DNA from: Anodontia alba
Lineage: Eukaryota > Mollusca > Bivalvia > Lucinida > Lucinidae
Assembly: GCA_964016985.1 (NCBI GenBank)
Contig: OZ024828.1
Location: 73,777,264 to 73,841,263 of the forward strand
DNA length: 64,000 nucleotides
Direction of reading: 5' to 3'
Shown here: one piece after another, positions 22,432 through 33,744 of the stretch
Layout of the letters: every line of letters begins with the position of its first letter
Position numbering within the stretch: the stretch's first letter is position 1
The notes under the pieces: generated by a model
The model's database searches: none
Told to the model about the DNA's origin: nothing
The model's input: only the letters and a program-made list of their open reading frames with translations
Translations under genes and position numbers: made by a program

Positions 22432-23578
22432 TAGAGCTGGTGTTTCTGAAACACTATATGCCCACAACTTCTTGACCCTAACACTGCTTGCCCCTAATAG
22501 TATTTGAGATACCTTGGTTACAAGGTTAAAATGCTGAAACTTCCAAAGAGCCGTAACTCAAGAAAAAAAAAATTCAGAATTTTTAAAAAGTTAATCAGGT
22601 CATCATCCCCTATCACCCTGTCAAGTTTCAAGGCAATAACCTAAATAGTTGTTGAGATATTTTGCTTACAAGGTTATAATGCCAAAATTTTCTAAGGGTT
22701 GTAACTAATTGAAATATTTTAAGAGTTTTTTGAGAAGTTAATCAGGTCATCTAATTATCATCTTGTATCAACCTATCAAGTTTCAAGGCAATAGCTTAAG
22801 CTGTTTTCGAGATATCTTGCTTACAAGGTTAAAATTCTGAAATTTTCAAAGGGCCATAACTAAGAAAAAATTTTCACATTTTTTTTTTTCAAAAGTTAAT
22901 CAGATCATCTACTCATCATCCCCTATCAACCTATCAAAAGTCAAGGCAATAGCTTCAACAGTATTTGAGATATCTTGCTTACAAGGTTAAAATGCCAAAA
23001 TTTACAAAGGGTCGTAACTCGAGGAAAAAAAAAATGAATTTTTTTGAAAAGTTAACCATCATTCCCTATCAGCCTGTCAAGTTTCAAGGCAATAGCTTAA
23101 CCAGTTTCCAAGATTAAAATGCTTACAAGGTTACAATGCCAAAATTTTTAAAAGGCCAAGATTCTGGAAAACATTTTCGCATTTTTTTCAAAGTTAATAA
23201 CATCATTTCTCATCATCCCCTATCAGGATGTAAAATTTCAATATAATAGCTCAAATAGTTTTTGAGATACTTTTGCTTACAAGATTTCATTGTAATTTTT
23301 TTTTCAGAGGGGCATAACTCAAGAAAGGGGCATAACCCTGATAAGGTAAAAAATACAGGTCAACTATTTTTTCATGAGGAATCGCTATATGCAATTTCAA
23401 AAACCTAGCATGGAAAGTTCAAAATTTAAGCTATGCACAAAAAAGACCTAGCATGGAAAGTTCAAAATTTAAGCTATGCACAAAAAAGCGTGACTAACAG
23501 GCTGACAAACTAATGGCCCACCAGACAAACCCAAAGCAAAATGCCCTACCAACTTCTTTGAAGTTCGGGGCATAAAAA
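22432..23578 (+). repeat. Hairpin-ended array element, about 150-bp monomers
   Basis: 5' hairpin ggtgtttctgaaacact followed by atatgccc. About six monomers with cttgcttacaaggttaaaat, ggccataactcaag and aagtttcaaggcaatagct. 3' hairpin aacttctttgaagtt followed by cggggcata, the complement of the 5' tag. A 44-bp direct duplication (cctagcatggaaagttcaaa...) lies at 23404-23490. Confidence 0.75.
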
Positions 23579-23939
23579 GTCACCTGCTGCTGTTGTAACT
23601 GGTGCTTTAAGGGTTAAAACTTTATTTTCTGAATTTTATTAAAAATCAAATCCTATTTTTTAGTAAAAATAAGAAAAATATTTCAAAATGTTATTTGCTG
23701 AATTTTTTACTTAGCATGCAGTGTTAAATATCTAAAAGTGTTGTTTTGAATTGAGACCGTTTAAAGCTGTTACAAAATATCACAGGGCTATCTTTGTAAT
23801 AATTTGTTGTTTTTCATCTGTCCTTGAGATCTATGAAAGCTTAGATAATGTCTTGGCATTTTTATTAAGAGCATTTGTTGATAATTTTCACACAGCTGGC
23901 ATTTACAGGCAATAGTAATTTGCTAAGAATTACCATATT

Positions 23940-24260
23940 TTCTCTGACAGGCCTGAGCAAACAGAATGCAGCATCTGATTTGGGTTTACACCATTTGCTA
24001 TTCATCAATCAGGAATACAAGCTGTCTTGAACAAACTTTTAGTACTGTAATAACCCTAAGTATTGGGACAGACAGGCCAGAGCAAACAGTGCTGACCCAG
24101 ATCAGATGCAGCATAATGTGGCATCTGACCAGGGTCTACACTGTTCACCACTCATCCAGCAGTTTTTAGACACATAGTGCTCAGATGGGCTTGTAGAAGA
24201 TCTAGGACCAGTATGGTAAGGAGCTAAGGTGTCCCAATATCTAGGGTAAATATGGTAAGG
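23940..24260 (+). repeat. Two MITE-A copies, one partial, one full
   Basis: The partial copy (23945-24020) is followed by a full copy starting aataaccctaagtattggga (24051) with hairpin cagtgctgacccagatcaga / ctgaccagggtctacactg and ending gtcccaatatctagggtaaa. Confidence 0.75.
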
Positions 24261-24362
24261 TAATGAGATAAGGTGTCTGATTATTTATGGTACATAAAAT
24301 TACTTTAAATAGGAGGTATACAATGCCACAGCTGAAGACATATGCTTCTTTATTAAAAACAT

Positions 24363-24573
24363 TTAACCGTTGTCCTGCTGAAACCAGATATAACCTGCCA
24401 TTGCAAACTGAAGATCCAGATCAGCTGGCTTCTGAAGAAACTAACTGATCTGGATCTGTACTGTTGCCATTTAGTATGTGAATTTGTATCAACAATCTGG
24501 ATCAAGTAATCTGACTGGTTGAAAATTAGAAGTGGGCATGGCATCTTAATTTATTCAGCATGACAAGGGTTAA
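24363..24573. repeat. MITE-B copy (211 bp)
   Basis: Inverted ends ttaaccgttgtcctgctgaa and ttcagcatgacaagggttaa; central palindrome agatccagatcagctggctt / aactgatctggatct. Confidence 0.85.
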
Positions 24574-24635
24574 TAATAATATTTTCAGGATGCCCTATAT
24601 CACATTTGTTTATCAGTTTGAATATGTAAAATGAA

Positions 24636-25237
24636 AGGCAAAATATCTGTGTCTATGATCACTGTAAACTGATTGCATAGATAGAATAAAAAAGAATCCA
24701 AGGTTAATGTTCATAGTTTATCCAAAATATTCATAAAAACATAATTTGTGATCAGATAATTTGATCAGTGTTTCAACTGTCTGCTTTTAAACATTGCAGC
24801 AACTATAAAAATTCAGATGACCAAATATTAAGAGTAACTATGTTAACTTTTTCCAATCTCCAAAGGGCTATGAGAATTTTATTTTTCGAACAATACAAAT
24901 TTCTTTCCAAACATTTCAATGTTAGAACCAAAAAAGCTTCTTTTACCATCATAAAGGGTGACAGCTCTACCCTGAAAATGTTTGCATCCTTTTTCAAAGG
25001 GGGCTAATCTTGCTGATTCATTTCTTCAAGAGTAGCCCCCATTTGAGATGGAATCCTTGTACTAATTCTCTTTTCCCCAAGGTGGTCTCCCCTTGAAAGG
25101 GATGCAAAACTAAGCTTTGACTACTCTATGAGTTGCACCCAATCATATTAAGTGAAATAAAATATCTGTGTCTATGATGACTGTAAACTGATTGCATAGA
25201 TAGAATAAAAAAAATCCAAGGTTAATGTTCATAGTTA
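24636..25237. repeat. Segment bounded by an 85-bp direct repeat
   Basis: aaaatatctgtgtctatgat ... gttaatgttcatagtt occurs at 24636-24722 and again at 25150-25237 with two or three differences. The approximately 430 bp between holds overlapping open frames on both strands (24768-25007, 24803-24997) with no recognised homology and part of repeat F. Confidence 0.6.
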
Positions 25238-25239
25238 AG

Positions 25240-25600
25240 CAAGCTGGATAATAAAATCAGCAGATGACATTTTAAAATATTCTTTTATTTTCCCCAGAAA
25301 ATAGGTTTTGACATTTCACAAAAATTGTCTCCTTAGGAGATAATTTGTATGAAATGTCAAAGCCTATTTTCTGGGAAAAAATAAGAAAAATATCATCAAT
25401 ATGTCTTTTGTTTGTGTTGAGGTTTTACGGCCCAGTCAACCCAATGGGGTCATGTCGAGCGCGGTCTAGCCACACGTTTACTGGGCAGGCTTAGTCCTCT
25501 AAGCGGTTAACCAGTATTGTGCACATTCTTTCGCCAGAAACTGACAACTGGTCTCATCAATATGTCATCTATTGAATTAGCCCAGAGAATAGTAAAGATT
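25240..25600. repeat. MITE-D copy interrupted by a truncated SINE-1
   Basis: Palindrome ggttttgacatttcacaaaa with its complement; the right edge is split at 25405 and resumes at 25567 with atctattgaattagccc. Confidence 0.7.
25406..25553 (-). repeat. 5'-truncated SINE-1 with 13-bp TSD
   Basis: Contains only the SINE tail and body (gttgaggttttacggccc to ccagaaactgacaactgg). The duplication tcatcaatatgtc (25393-25405 and 25554-25566) bounds it exactly, so it inserted already lacking its tRNA head. Confidence 0.8.
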
Positions 25601-25782
25601 AAGATATCTGAAAACTTATGGTAAATAACACGCTACTGAAAATATGAGTACAATGCCCAAACTGATGACATCTGCCTCTTTATTCACACTAAGCATGCTG
25701 GGGAAAAAAGTCAAAGCTGACAACATTTTGAAATATTTTTCTTAATTTCCCAGAAAAGAGGCTTTGTCATTTCAAAGGTTAA

Positions 25783-26013
25783 TTTTTTTTTATTTTGGTT
25801 TTACGGCCCTTTCAAGAATATTTCACTTATATCGAGCTGATCGTCCATCAAAGGTTGGCAAAAACCCGAGAACCTGAGGAAAAAACACCTTACCATCTGT
25901 AAGCAGAACTTGGCTTTTCCACATGTGACCCAAGCAAGGCTTGAACCAAAGCGGTGAGAAACCTCATGGCTTAAGAGTCAGCCCTCTTACCTACTAGGCT
26001 ACGGTAGGCCCGC
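25783..26013 (-). repeat. SINE-3 copy with 12-bp TSD
   Basis: Duplication ttcaaaggttaa (25771-25782, 26014-26025). Read on the minus strand, the head has A-box-like tagcctagtaggtaagagg and B-box-like ggttcaagcc; a poly-A tail faces 25783. It interrupts a MITE-D. Confidence 0.75.
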
Positions 26014-26142
26014 TTCAAAGGTTAAACCAGTCATCTTCAGGCTATTGCCCTGTCATCTTGGGAATATCAATGTCAATATATAGTATGTAACATTTGGAAA
26101 GGCAAGAATATTACCAACCTGGCATCATTAGAATAAAACAAT

Positions 26143-28134
26143 CAACATCATCATCATCATCATCATCGTATTTTTGATTAACGTGCAGGTACTCACATCA
26201 CATCAATGGGCCCGCCTTCCAGGTAGCTGGCTTGCTGCATGCATGGCAGATCTCACACCAGATCTCCAGGTATATCTATCACACCAGATCTCCAGGTATA
26301 TCTATCATGAGGGTCAATAGCCGAGAGCTTCCACTCTCTGCAATCCCTCGCTGTCAACTGCGCCCATGTCACATGTCATCTTGGGCCTCCCAGGCCCACG
26401 CTTTCCATCAACTTGTATGTCAAAGGCTGTCTTGACAGCAATATTGGAGCGTTCCACATGTCCATACCAGCACAGCATTTTCTCCTTCAGAATAAGGTCC
26501 AGATCTTCAATGCCAAGCCGCGTGAGTAGCTCACTGGATCTGGTGGTGACAATGTCTTGCAGCTTGACATTTCAGATCTGTCTGATCATTGCCCTGTCAT
26601 TTTGCTGCAAGCATTGGAGATTTGGCTTTGTCAATGGCTTAGTCTCACTGGCATGGAGCATTGTGCGGAAGCTCCGCACTAAGAGCTGTACATGCGGCCA
26701 CGTGTCTTGAGAGGTGGTGGGAAGAGAGAACTGGTAGCAGCTCCTTGAACTTCTTCCAGGCGGTTTTCACATGTGTTGTGGTTGAAAGTTCACAACCGCC
26801 GGCTGCTGAGAGCATGACTCCTAAGTAGCAAAAGGAAGCTACCACCTTCAGTTTGTCAGGTCCGACTTGGACTTCCCTCTGTGGTCTGCCATCCAAGAGG
26901 TGTGCAGTTCCCTGGCACCGTGTACATCTGTACTCAGGGTCCTTTGTCAAGCGCTTGAGCCCACTGTATTTCTTGTGCACCCAGTGCTTATAGCCATTGC
27001 AGAAGATGTTGTTGCTGCCCACTCCAGTGGGAAAGACTGCACATGGAAACTCGCCTGAACTCTGCAAGAGGTCCAGGCCCGTACCTCAGATCATGATCTT
27101 CATCTTTCCTGCATTTACTCTCCGTCCTTTCTTCTCCATTGCTTCTTTTCAAGTCAAGCGCCTCCTGACACATGCCTCGAGCAATTCAGCAATGATAACA
27201 AAGTCATCAGCATAGAGGTTCTCCCAGGGAACCCTAGGGCAGAACTCGCCTGACAAGGCTTCAAGCACAATGATGAAGAGCAGCAGGCTGAGTACCGAGC
27301 CTTGGTGAACAGCGACCTTCACTTCAAACTCTTCACTGTACCCCTCACCAACACTGGCATGGCTCCATGCATTGGCATACATCTCCTGCACCAGTCGGAC
27401 AATCCATTCCTCCAAGTTTTCTCAGCGCCCACAAGATGACCTTCCGAGGCACTTGGTCAAACACCTTCTCCAGGTCTACAAAAGCCATGTAGAGTCTCTT
27501 GTTGACAGCTAGAGACTTCTCTAGCAGCTGCCTGACTACAAAGATTGCATCTGTTGTACCTCTGCCTGGGACAAAGCCGATCTGGGAATCATCAATTGAC
27601 ACCAACTGTCTGATGAGGCCGTCCACAATCCTCTCCAGGACTTTCAACACCTGCTTTGTCAGCTTGAGAGTGCGGTAGTTTCTAATGCATCCCCCTTACC
27701 CTTGTAGAAGCAGACAATGAAACTCTGCTCCCAGTCTGAGGGTACCTTGCCATCAAGAATGATCGCAGCTGCGAGGTCACGGATCACGGAGGACCTGTGT
27801 CACCGGCTGTTCTTATCATCTCCACCACTATGCCTGATGGGCCTGGTGCTTTGCCCGCCTTCATCTGAGAGATAGCCTTCTTAACAATATCAATGGTCAT
27901 TGGGATGGGCGGGCCTTCAACTGGTGGTTTGTCAGACAGGTGGTCTGGGTCCCAATCAAACTCAACATTGTGAAGCCTTTGGTAGTGCTCTAACCAGACC
28001 TTCTGCTTTGAGTCTTCACTCATTGACATCTCCCCTGCATCATTCTTCACCAGTTTGTCACCAACAACATCAGCATTCTCTCTTCTAAACCGGTTAGCAT
28101 GTGACATGGAAGACTTGAGGTCAATATTCTCGTA
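26143..28134 (-). pseudogene. RTE-like non-LTR retrotransposon, reverse transcriptase half
   Basis: Reverse transcriptase motifs on the minus strand: QIGFVPGRGTTDAIF, then FVDLEKVFD (motif A), HQGSVLSLLLF (motif B) and YADDFVII (catalytic motif C, both Asp kept). Upstream is the linker DPDHLSDKPPVEGPP and QMKAGKAPGPSG. Downstream is a Cys/His cluster (IFCNGYKHWVHKKYSG, two expected Cys now Tyr) and ASFCYLGVMLSAAGG. Frameshifts and stops break it near 27410, 27650-27780 and 26650. The 3' end is a (GAT)n tail read at 26143-26168 as (ATC)n, typical of RTE-type elements. It continues at 30696 after an inserted element. Clade assignment is from memory. Confidence 0.85.
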
Positions 28135-28869
28135 CATGGTTCATACAAAGTCTTTGACAAGAAATTCCCTGACATTTCCCTGACGCACAGCAATTTTTCC
28201 CTGAAATTCTTTTTTTAGTCATTTTTGTTTCATTTCTTTCCCATCTAGTCTCCTGGATTGTATATGGAACTCAACTGTATTGGTTCCTGATTGTTGCCCT
28301 TTACTTTTACATTTCTACTGAAGATACCTATTTCCAGCAAATCCGAGAGTAAAACATTATTATAATATAATATACTACTCCTTTTGTTGACAATCTTAGT
28401 TTAAATGAGACATACATTGTGGTTCATTATGGAATGCTGAATAGTCACTAAAAAGATTAAGAATGTTGGCCTCCTTCTACCCCTACAGCCAACCCTTACC
28501 TCCTTTTATTAATCATATACTTTAAATAAATATTTATTATTTTTTTTTATTTTATTATTTTTTTTTTATTGAATTCAATTGGATATGGTGCTCTGACATT
28601 GGTTTCCATATAGTGGCATTCAAAATGAGGTATATTAGCCATTACATGTAATAATTTCCCAAGTCAGTTCCCTATTTTATTTAAAAAAAAAAAAAAAAAA
28701 ATTGTATCAAATATTGTGCAATAGCCAAACTTTTAGCAAAATTTAGACTTTAGATAATCCAAATTTCTCTACTTACACATAATACAATCTAACTTAAGTA
28801 TGATCATTTTGGGTTCCAATGTATTAAAAAGCATTATGGTAACCTTTAAAGCACATTCTACAAAGCCAA

Positions 28870-28918
28870 GTAAAATAAGCACAGTAATATTCTTAAAATA
28901 AGCACAGTAATATTCTTC
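28870..28918. repeat. Short tandem duplication
   Basis: aaaataagcacagtaatatt occurs twice back to back with ctt between. Confidence 0.6.
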
Positions 28919-29061
28919 AAACCTATCTGAATGCACACATACTACCTTGTAATGCACATATACATGTAAAAGTAACAAGCTTTGCTTCATGTGACAAAAA
29001 TGCTTTTCACATGCATGTACTAGCAATATTCTAATTTAAAGCACCACATCCAGAACAACTA

Positions 29062-30194
29062 AAACTAGAGCAAGTGCCCAGAGGGTCATGAATACCCCCA
29101 GCTTGCACCATTTCTTAATTATAAAATATTTTAAAGTTAATGACAATGATATAAGGTAAGATATAGTTTACAATGTCAGTCTCTGAGTGACACAGATCTA
29201 TCATCCCAAGTACAACTTTTCTGGAGTAAATAGTCTTGAAGACATGAAAACAATTTGCATGGCCATAAAATATAGGTCACTGACCTACATATATACTTGA
29301 GAAGTTAATCTGATGGTCACACTGATCCATTATACCAGCTATGACGTTGATCCATTAAATAATCTAAAAGATATTAAGCAAAATCACTAGATCATGAAAT
29401 ATACGTCATACTGATTTGTATTTACTTTGAGGTGAAAGTTTGGGTCACATTGTGTCATTATATGTAAATATGACATTTTGGTATCAAATAGTGGGAGATA
29501 TAAAAACAAAATCACAGGGCTATGAAATATGGATCACATAATCCCAAAATATGATAGTAATACATCAAATTGACTAACATAAAATCACTGGACTATGAAA
29601 TATAGGTCACAGTGACCTACATTTACTTTTAGGTCAAATGTTGGATCTTACTAATTCATAATCCCAAATAACGATGTTCATACATCAAATAACATTCAAG
29701 ATATGAGGAAAAATTACTGGACCTTGAAATCTAGGTCAAGGTGACCTAAATTTGTTATGCTGTCAATCGTGGTGTCACACAGAACCAATATTCCAAGTAT
29801 CACATTAATCCTTGAAATAGTCTTCAAGATATAAGGCAAAATCACTGGAGCATGAAAATATGATCACAATGACCTTGACCTTATTACACTGAATGTTGAT
29901 GTGATAAACATGTCTGATGCCCATCCTTCTTTAAGAAGTTGTTTGTATAAACAAACTGCAACATACTACTTTAATGAGGCATTAACCCATGAATTAGGAT
30001 CTCCCAGGTACCCCCATACCAAATATGAAAAGTTTTTGATCAGTGGCTGCAGAGTTATAAGTAATCAAAAAACTTCGAAGTAGAACTTGGTTACAGAAAG
30101 GGTTAACGGACAGAATGACATTCGGACAGACAGACAAACAGAATGGACGAAAACTATATACCCCTTTGGCATACTTCGTATGCCGGGGGTATAA
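29062..30194 (+). mobile_element. Composite array element G, copy 2
   Basis: Same start (aaactagagcaagtgcccag), unit order and end (hairpin gcatacttcgtatgccgggg, then gtataat) as 19118-20926, but without the 552-bp insertion. Carried inside the hAT-like element. Confidence 0.75.
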
Positions 30195-30695
30195 TCAACA
30201 AACCACAAAGTCTACTTTTGCATATAAAGTGAAATGAAGTAATAGAGTTAATACAGCTAGTTGTAAACTTGCATCTATTAATACTTATCCTGGTGAATAA
30301 CATATAATAGAATTTTCCTTATATCAGGTTATTAGGATCAAATGATCTAAAGTACTAAATCTAGCAGTGGGCAGTGTATACTAAAATCAGACTGCACTGT
30401 AGAACTATATTATGTAGATTAAGGATTAGAAGTATTATGTACATATACATGTACCTTTAATGTTAATAGTGAAAAAAGAACAATTACACTTTTTGTCAAA
30501 AGTGAAGAAACTGTCTTAGCCTTTGGAAAAAAAAAATGAAATGGCTGACAACCAGATTAGAAAATTCCCTGACAAATCCATGACATTTTCACAAATTTCA
30601 AAAGTTCCCTGACACTTTCCAAACGTCCCTGACAATCCCCTGACCTTGAAAAAATTATTTTTTCCGTGACTTTTCCCTGACACGTATTAACCCTG

Positions 30696-31740
30696 TCGTA
30701 GACCTTCTTGTCGGCTTCTTGATGAACATGGTGCACTGCATGTCTGGCAATGCGTTTGGCTGCATCATATTATGCCCTAGTGCCTTTACCAGTCTTCCAG
30801 GCCTTTAAAGCTTTCCGCTTGGTAGCAATGGCCTTTTCCACGTGCTCACCACCAGGTTTCACGACGCCAGTGGTGGGGCAGAGATGTGCCACACACCTCC
30901 TGAGCAGGTCAGTCTTGATGTTGTTCCAGATATCCTCAGTGGCAGCATCAGCTACACCTGCAGAGGCCCTCATATACGAGTTGAAGACCTCCTGGAAATG
31001 ACTACTTGTCTGAGGGTTTTTAAGCTTCCAAACTTTAAGGTGAGGGGTGAACGGGCTTAGATTTTAGTGGCACATCAATCCTCATATCGCATACAAGAAG
31101 ATGTTGCAGGGCTACTTCCTCGCCAGGGATCACTTTTACATCCGTGACAAGTTTGTGCATGGTCCTACAGAAAAGGATGAAGTCTATCTGCATGGCTACA
31201 TTTCCCGACTTGTACGTGATGAGATGGCTGTCAAATTTCTTGAAACATGTTCCCAAGAAGCAGGTTGAATGCCAGGGCATACTCTTGGGTTCTCTCACCC
31301 TCAACATCTGGTTCCAGCCTGCCATACCCCATGCCACCATGCACTTCCCTGTTCCAGTGCCTACACAGCCTAAATGGCCGTTCCAATCTCCATATGGGAT
31401 CAGAATTTTGGATCCTGGGATCCTGGCAGTCAAAGCATGCAGCTGATCAAAGAACAGGTCCTTACCTCATCACTTAGACCACTCTGTGGGGCATACACAG
31501 AAAGGTAACCACATGCTGGCCAACTATAAGCTTCACTAAGATGATTCTATTGAAGACTCTCTGCACCTAAAAAAATTTCTCTATCCGCTCTTCCACCACA
31601 AACACTCCTACACCAGCAGTGCCTTTGTCGTTTTCGGACCAGTCGAGCTTGTACCCTTGCCCTTGATTGTGCGGTAGTTGCCACCACGGTATCTGGTCTC
31701 TGCTGTAAAAATCTTACTGGAATATGATAAGACAATCACT
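30696..31740 (-). pseudogene. RTE-like element, endonuclease and linker half
   Basis: Minus-strand frames with GDWNGHLGCVGTGTGK (endonuclease core), TYKSGNVAMQIDFILF (the Q-x-DF block), RTMHKLVTDVKVIPGEE, then the linker RMSVPLKS-like and AGVADAATEDIWNNIK. Frame breaks lie near 31040-31070 and 31550. Upstream of about 31740 similarity fades, so the 5' end is missing or eroded. Joins in order with 26143-28134. Confidence 0.8.
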
Positions 31741-31764
31741 CTACCTGCTCTAAAACTCTGACTA

Positions 31765-31930
31765 CGAAGCCCAAACAAACAGTGTAAACCCTGATAAAAC
31801 TGCTATTTTCGGATGTTTTAGATACATAAGCAGACAGACAAAATAAACATTTTCAAAATTTAAGTTCAATACAATAAGGATTTAGGGTGTCTTAATATGT
31901 AGTAATTAACGTTTAGTACTCTCGGTAAAA
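31765..31930. repeat. Decayed MITE-A copy
   Basis: caaacaaacagtgtaaaccctgat and ttcaatacaataaggatttagg are recognisable; the hairpin partner is mostly lost. Confidence 0.4.
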
Positions 31931-31934
31931 TTTT

Positions 31935-32045
31935 CCACAGATGACATATTGAAATATTTTTCTTATTTTCCCCCCAAAACAGGATTAGACATTTCACGCA
32001 GCTTGTCTCCACTGGAGACAATTTACATGAAATGTCACATACCCT
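31935..32045. repeat. MITE-D fragment
   Basis: gacatttcacgcagcttgtctc / gagacaatttacatgaaatgtc palindrome. Confidence 0.65.
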
Positions 32046-32249
32046 CTGAGCTCCTGATTTGATCTACTTTACAACTGACCTCCAATCAGAGATTTATTAC
32101 TCAACAAATCACTGCTGGAACTGATCTATTTCTTAAAGAAACATGTTTTAAATACATAATTGGGTAGACATATATTTTTTTTTATAATTTATGCACAGTA
32201 CAGTAAAGAATTGGATGTCTTAATATTTAGGGTAATTAATGCTGCACAA

Positions 32250-33300
32250 ATCTAGGATTCCTCCTCTTATGACTAGTTCTATGCATGACTTATCTCATCT
32301 CAGACAAGCACCCAATTCACATTTACCATATTTTTCTTATATTTACCTGAAATAGGGCATACTATTTCCTTCATTCATATGGGGTGGGGGTGGGGGTGGG
32401 TGTGGGTGTGCGGGGTTGTGTGTGTGTGTGTGGGAGGGGGTGGGGGGCTGGGGGGAGGAAGGGGAGAGATAGAGGAGGGAGGAGTGAAGGGGAGAGACAG
32501 AGGAGGGAGGAGCAGGATTTAGAAAATCAGCTCTTTTTCTTGGTAATTTCTACTACTGCATACAGGAAGTTGTTTGGTATAACAATATAAGCTGTGGCAA
32601 GAGAAAATGGTTATTACATCATATGTGACAGCAAAGTCCTAAAGCATACATCCCTAAATATATTCAAATGCATCTAATGATTCTGTAAGTGGTGACCAAA
32701 GACTGCACACACAGGCAGATCTGAATCTTCAATGTTCACATATGCCATAAGACCCCTTTTTAAACAACACTGTTCACACCAATATTTTCTTATTTCTCCA
32801 TGAGATCAACTATTCCAAGTTCTGGTTAGATCTGTCCTATCCATTCATACATATTTTCATCAAAATCATCTCATCCAGGCCTGTAATTTCTACAGAAATT
32901 GCAAAACATGATTTTGTGGAAAGGAAATAAAACTGCAAGCCATGCACCATGCCCCGCCACACAGGGACATATTCCCTATGCACTTCTGTAGTATAAGGGC
33001 TGAAAACAATCTAAGTTAAACATGAAGAGAAGCAATAAACAGTCCAAAAAAAAAAAAATTATATATTCCATTGATTCTTTTTTTCTTCCTGAAAATAGAT
33101 GACCAGGAAGAAACATTAATTCACCTGCCTTACAGTGAAAACTCAATTCTTCTATATAAAATGCTTGTGAAATCTGTAGATAAAACTTTACATCACCTGC
33201 AATTACACTAGAACTACATAAAGAACAAATGTGTTTTCATTGTAACAGGCCATTTTTCACAAATAACTGAAATGGTCACTAAAACAACAGGAAACAACAA
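32250..33300. other. Mostly unique intron-like DNA
   Basis: Apart from the G-rich tract at 32380-32520 nothing repeats here. A minus-strand acceptor (tttatctacag, near 33176) opens a short phase-0 frame to a donor gtgaatt near 33125; not convincing enough to annotate. Confidence 0.35.
32380..32520 (+). repeat. G-rich low-complexity tract
   Basis: Runs of three to six G separated by T, TGT or A (tggggtgggggtgggggtgg), then (TG)n and gggag repeats. Potential G-quadruplex on the plus strand. The overlapping open frame is Gly/Arg noise. Confidence 0.85.
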
Positions 33301-33340
33301 TGAGTACAGACTTTGGGTTGGATAAACAATGTGTACATAC

Positions 33341-33403
33341 GGCTAACTGCTCCATCAGGATCTGGACCATTCTTCTCCATGGAAACTCTTTGGGGAAATG
33401 TTT
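33341..33403 (-). CDS. Internal coding exon, GTF3C1-like, next after 45420-45551
   Basis: This is a 63-nt minus-strand exon of 21 codons, phase 0 in and out. The acceptor is gtctttttatag and the donor gtatgtacac. The peptide contains KHFPKEFPWRRMV followed by QILMEQLA. Placed directly after the 45.5 kb exon it gives ...HFDLQ-KHFPKEFPW..., which continues the winged-helix pattern (GI-x4-L-x3-F, then an amphipathic helix ending LMEQLA) recalled from GTF3C1. Only this frame is open between the two splice sites; the other two contain stops or read poorly. The intervening intron would be about 12.0 kb and full of MITEs and a SINE. Exon status is well supported, identity moderately. Confidence 0.62.
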
Positions 33404-33589
33404 CTATAAAAAGACAGATGTCATCACATATTAAACTGCAGATAAAAGGTTAATTTTGTAGTCCAACTCTTTACTATCAGTAATTCTAGCTTCAAAGAGA
33501 TGTTTGAAATATTTGCGTACCATATTCCACTTAATTACCGCACATACCCGTATAAGCACACAGTCAAGCAATTTCGTAATCTTCAGATT

Positions 33590-33682
33590 ACAGCCAGTGT
33601 ACAATATATTGTGGGTACCCATTTGAATTGCATTGAATTGTCGATGCAATTCAAATGAGTTCCCACAACATATGCTTTTATA
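33590..33682. repeat. MITE-C1 variant hairpin
   Basis: tattgtgggtacccatttga / tcaaatgagttcccacaaca palindrome with inner attgcattgaattg. Confidence 0.65.
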
Positions 33683-33744
33683 AAGAAAATCAGGGAAAAA
33701 CCGACAACTAGAAAAGGTTTTTAGAGAAAAAAAAACAAACAAAT

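Larger units (their letters stand above)
28135..30695. mobile_element. hAT-like 2.56-kb insertion splitting the RTE-like element
   Basis: Ends catggttcatac and the complement of gtattaaccctg are related inverted repeats; ccctgac motifs crowd both ends. Flanked by TCGTA (28130-28134 and 30696-30700). Removing it restores the retrotransposon text gtctacgagaatattgacc, as in the plus-strand copy near 51100. No transposase is seen. It contains composite element G copy 2 and poly-A/T tracts. CATGG/CAGGG ends suggest hAT, but an 8-bp duplication cannot be shown. Confidence 0.7.

Noticed and set aside
26366..27215. Plus-strand open frames opposite the retrotransposon
   Set aside because: Antisense shadows of the reverse transcriptase gene.
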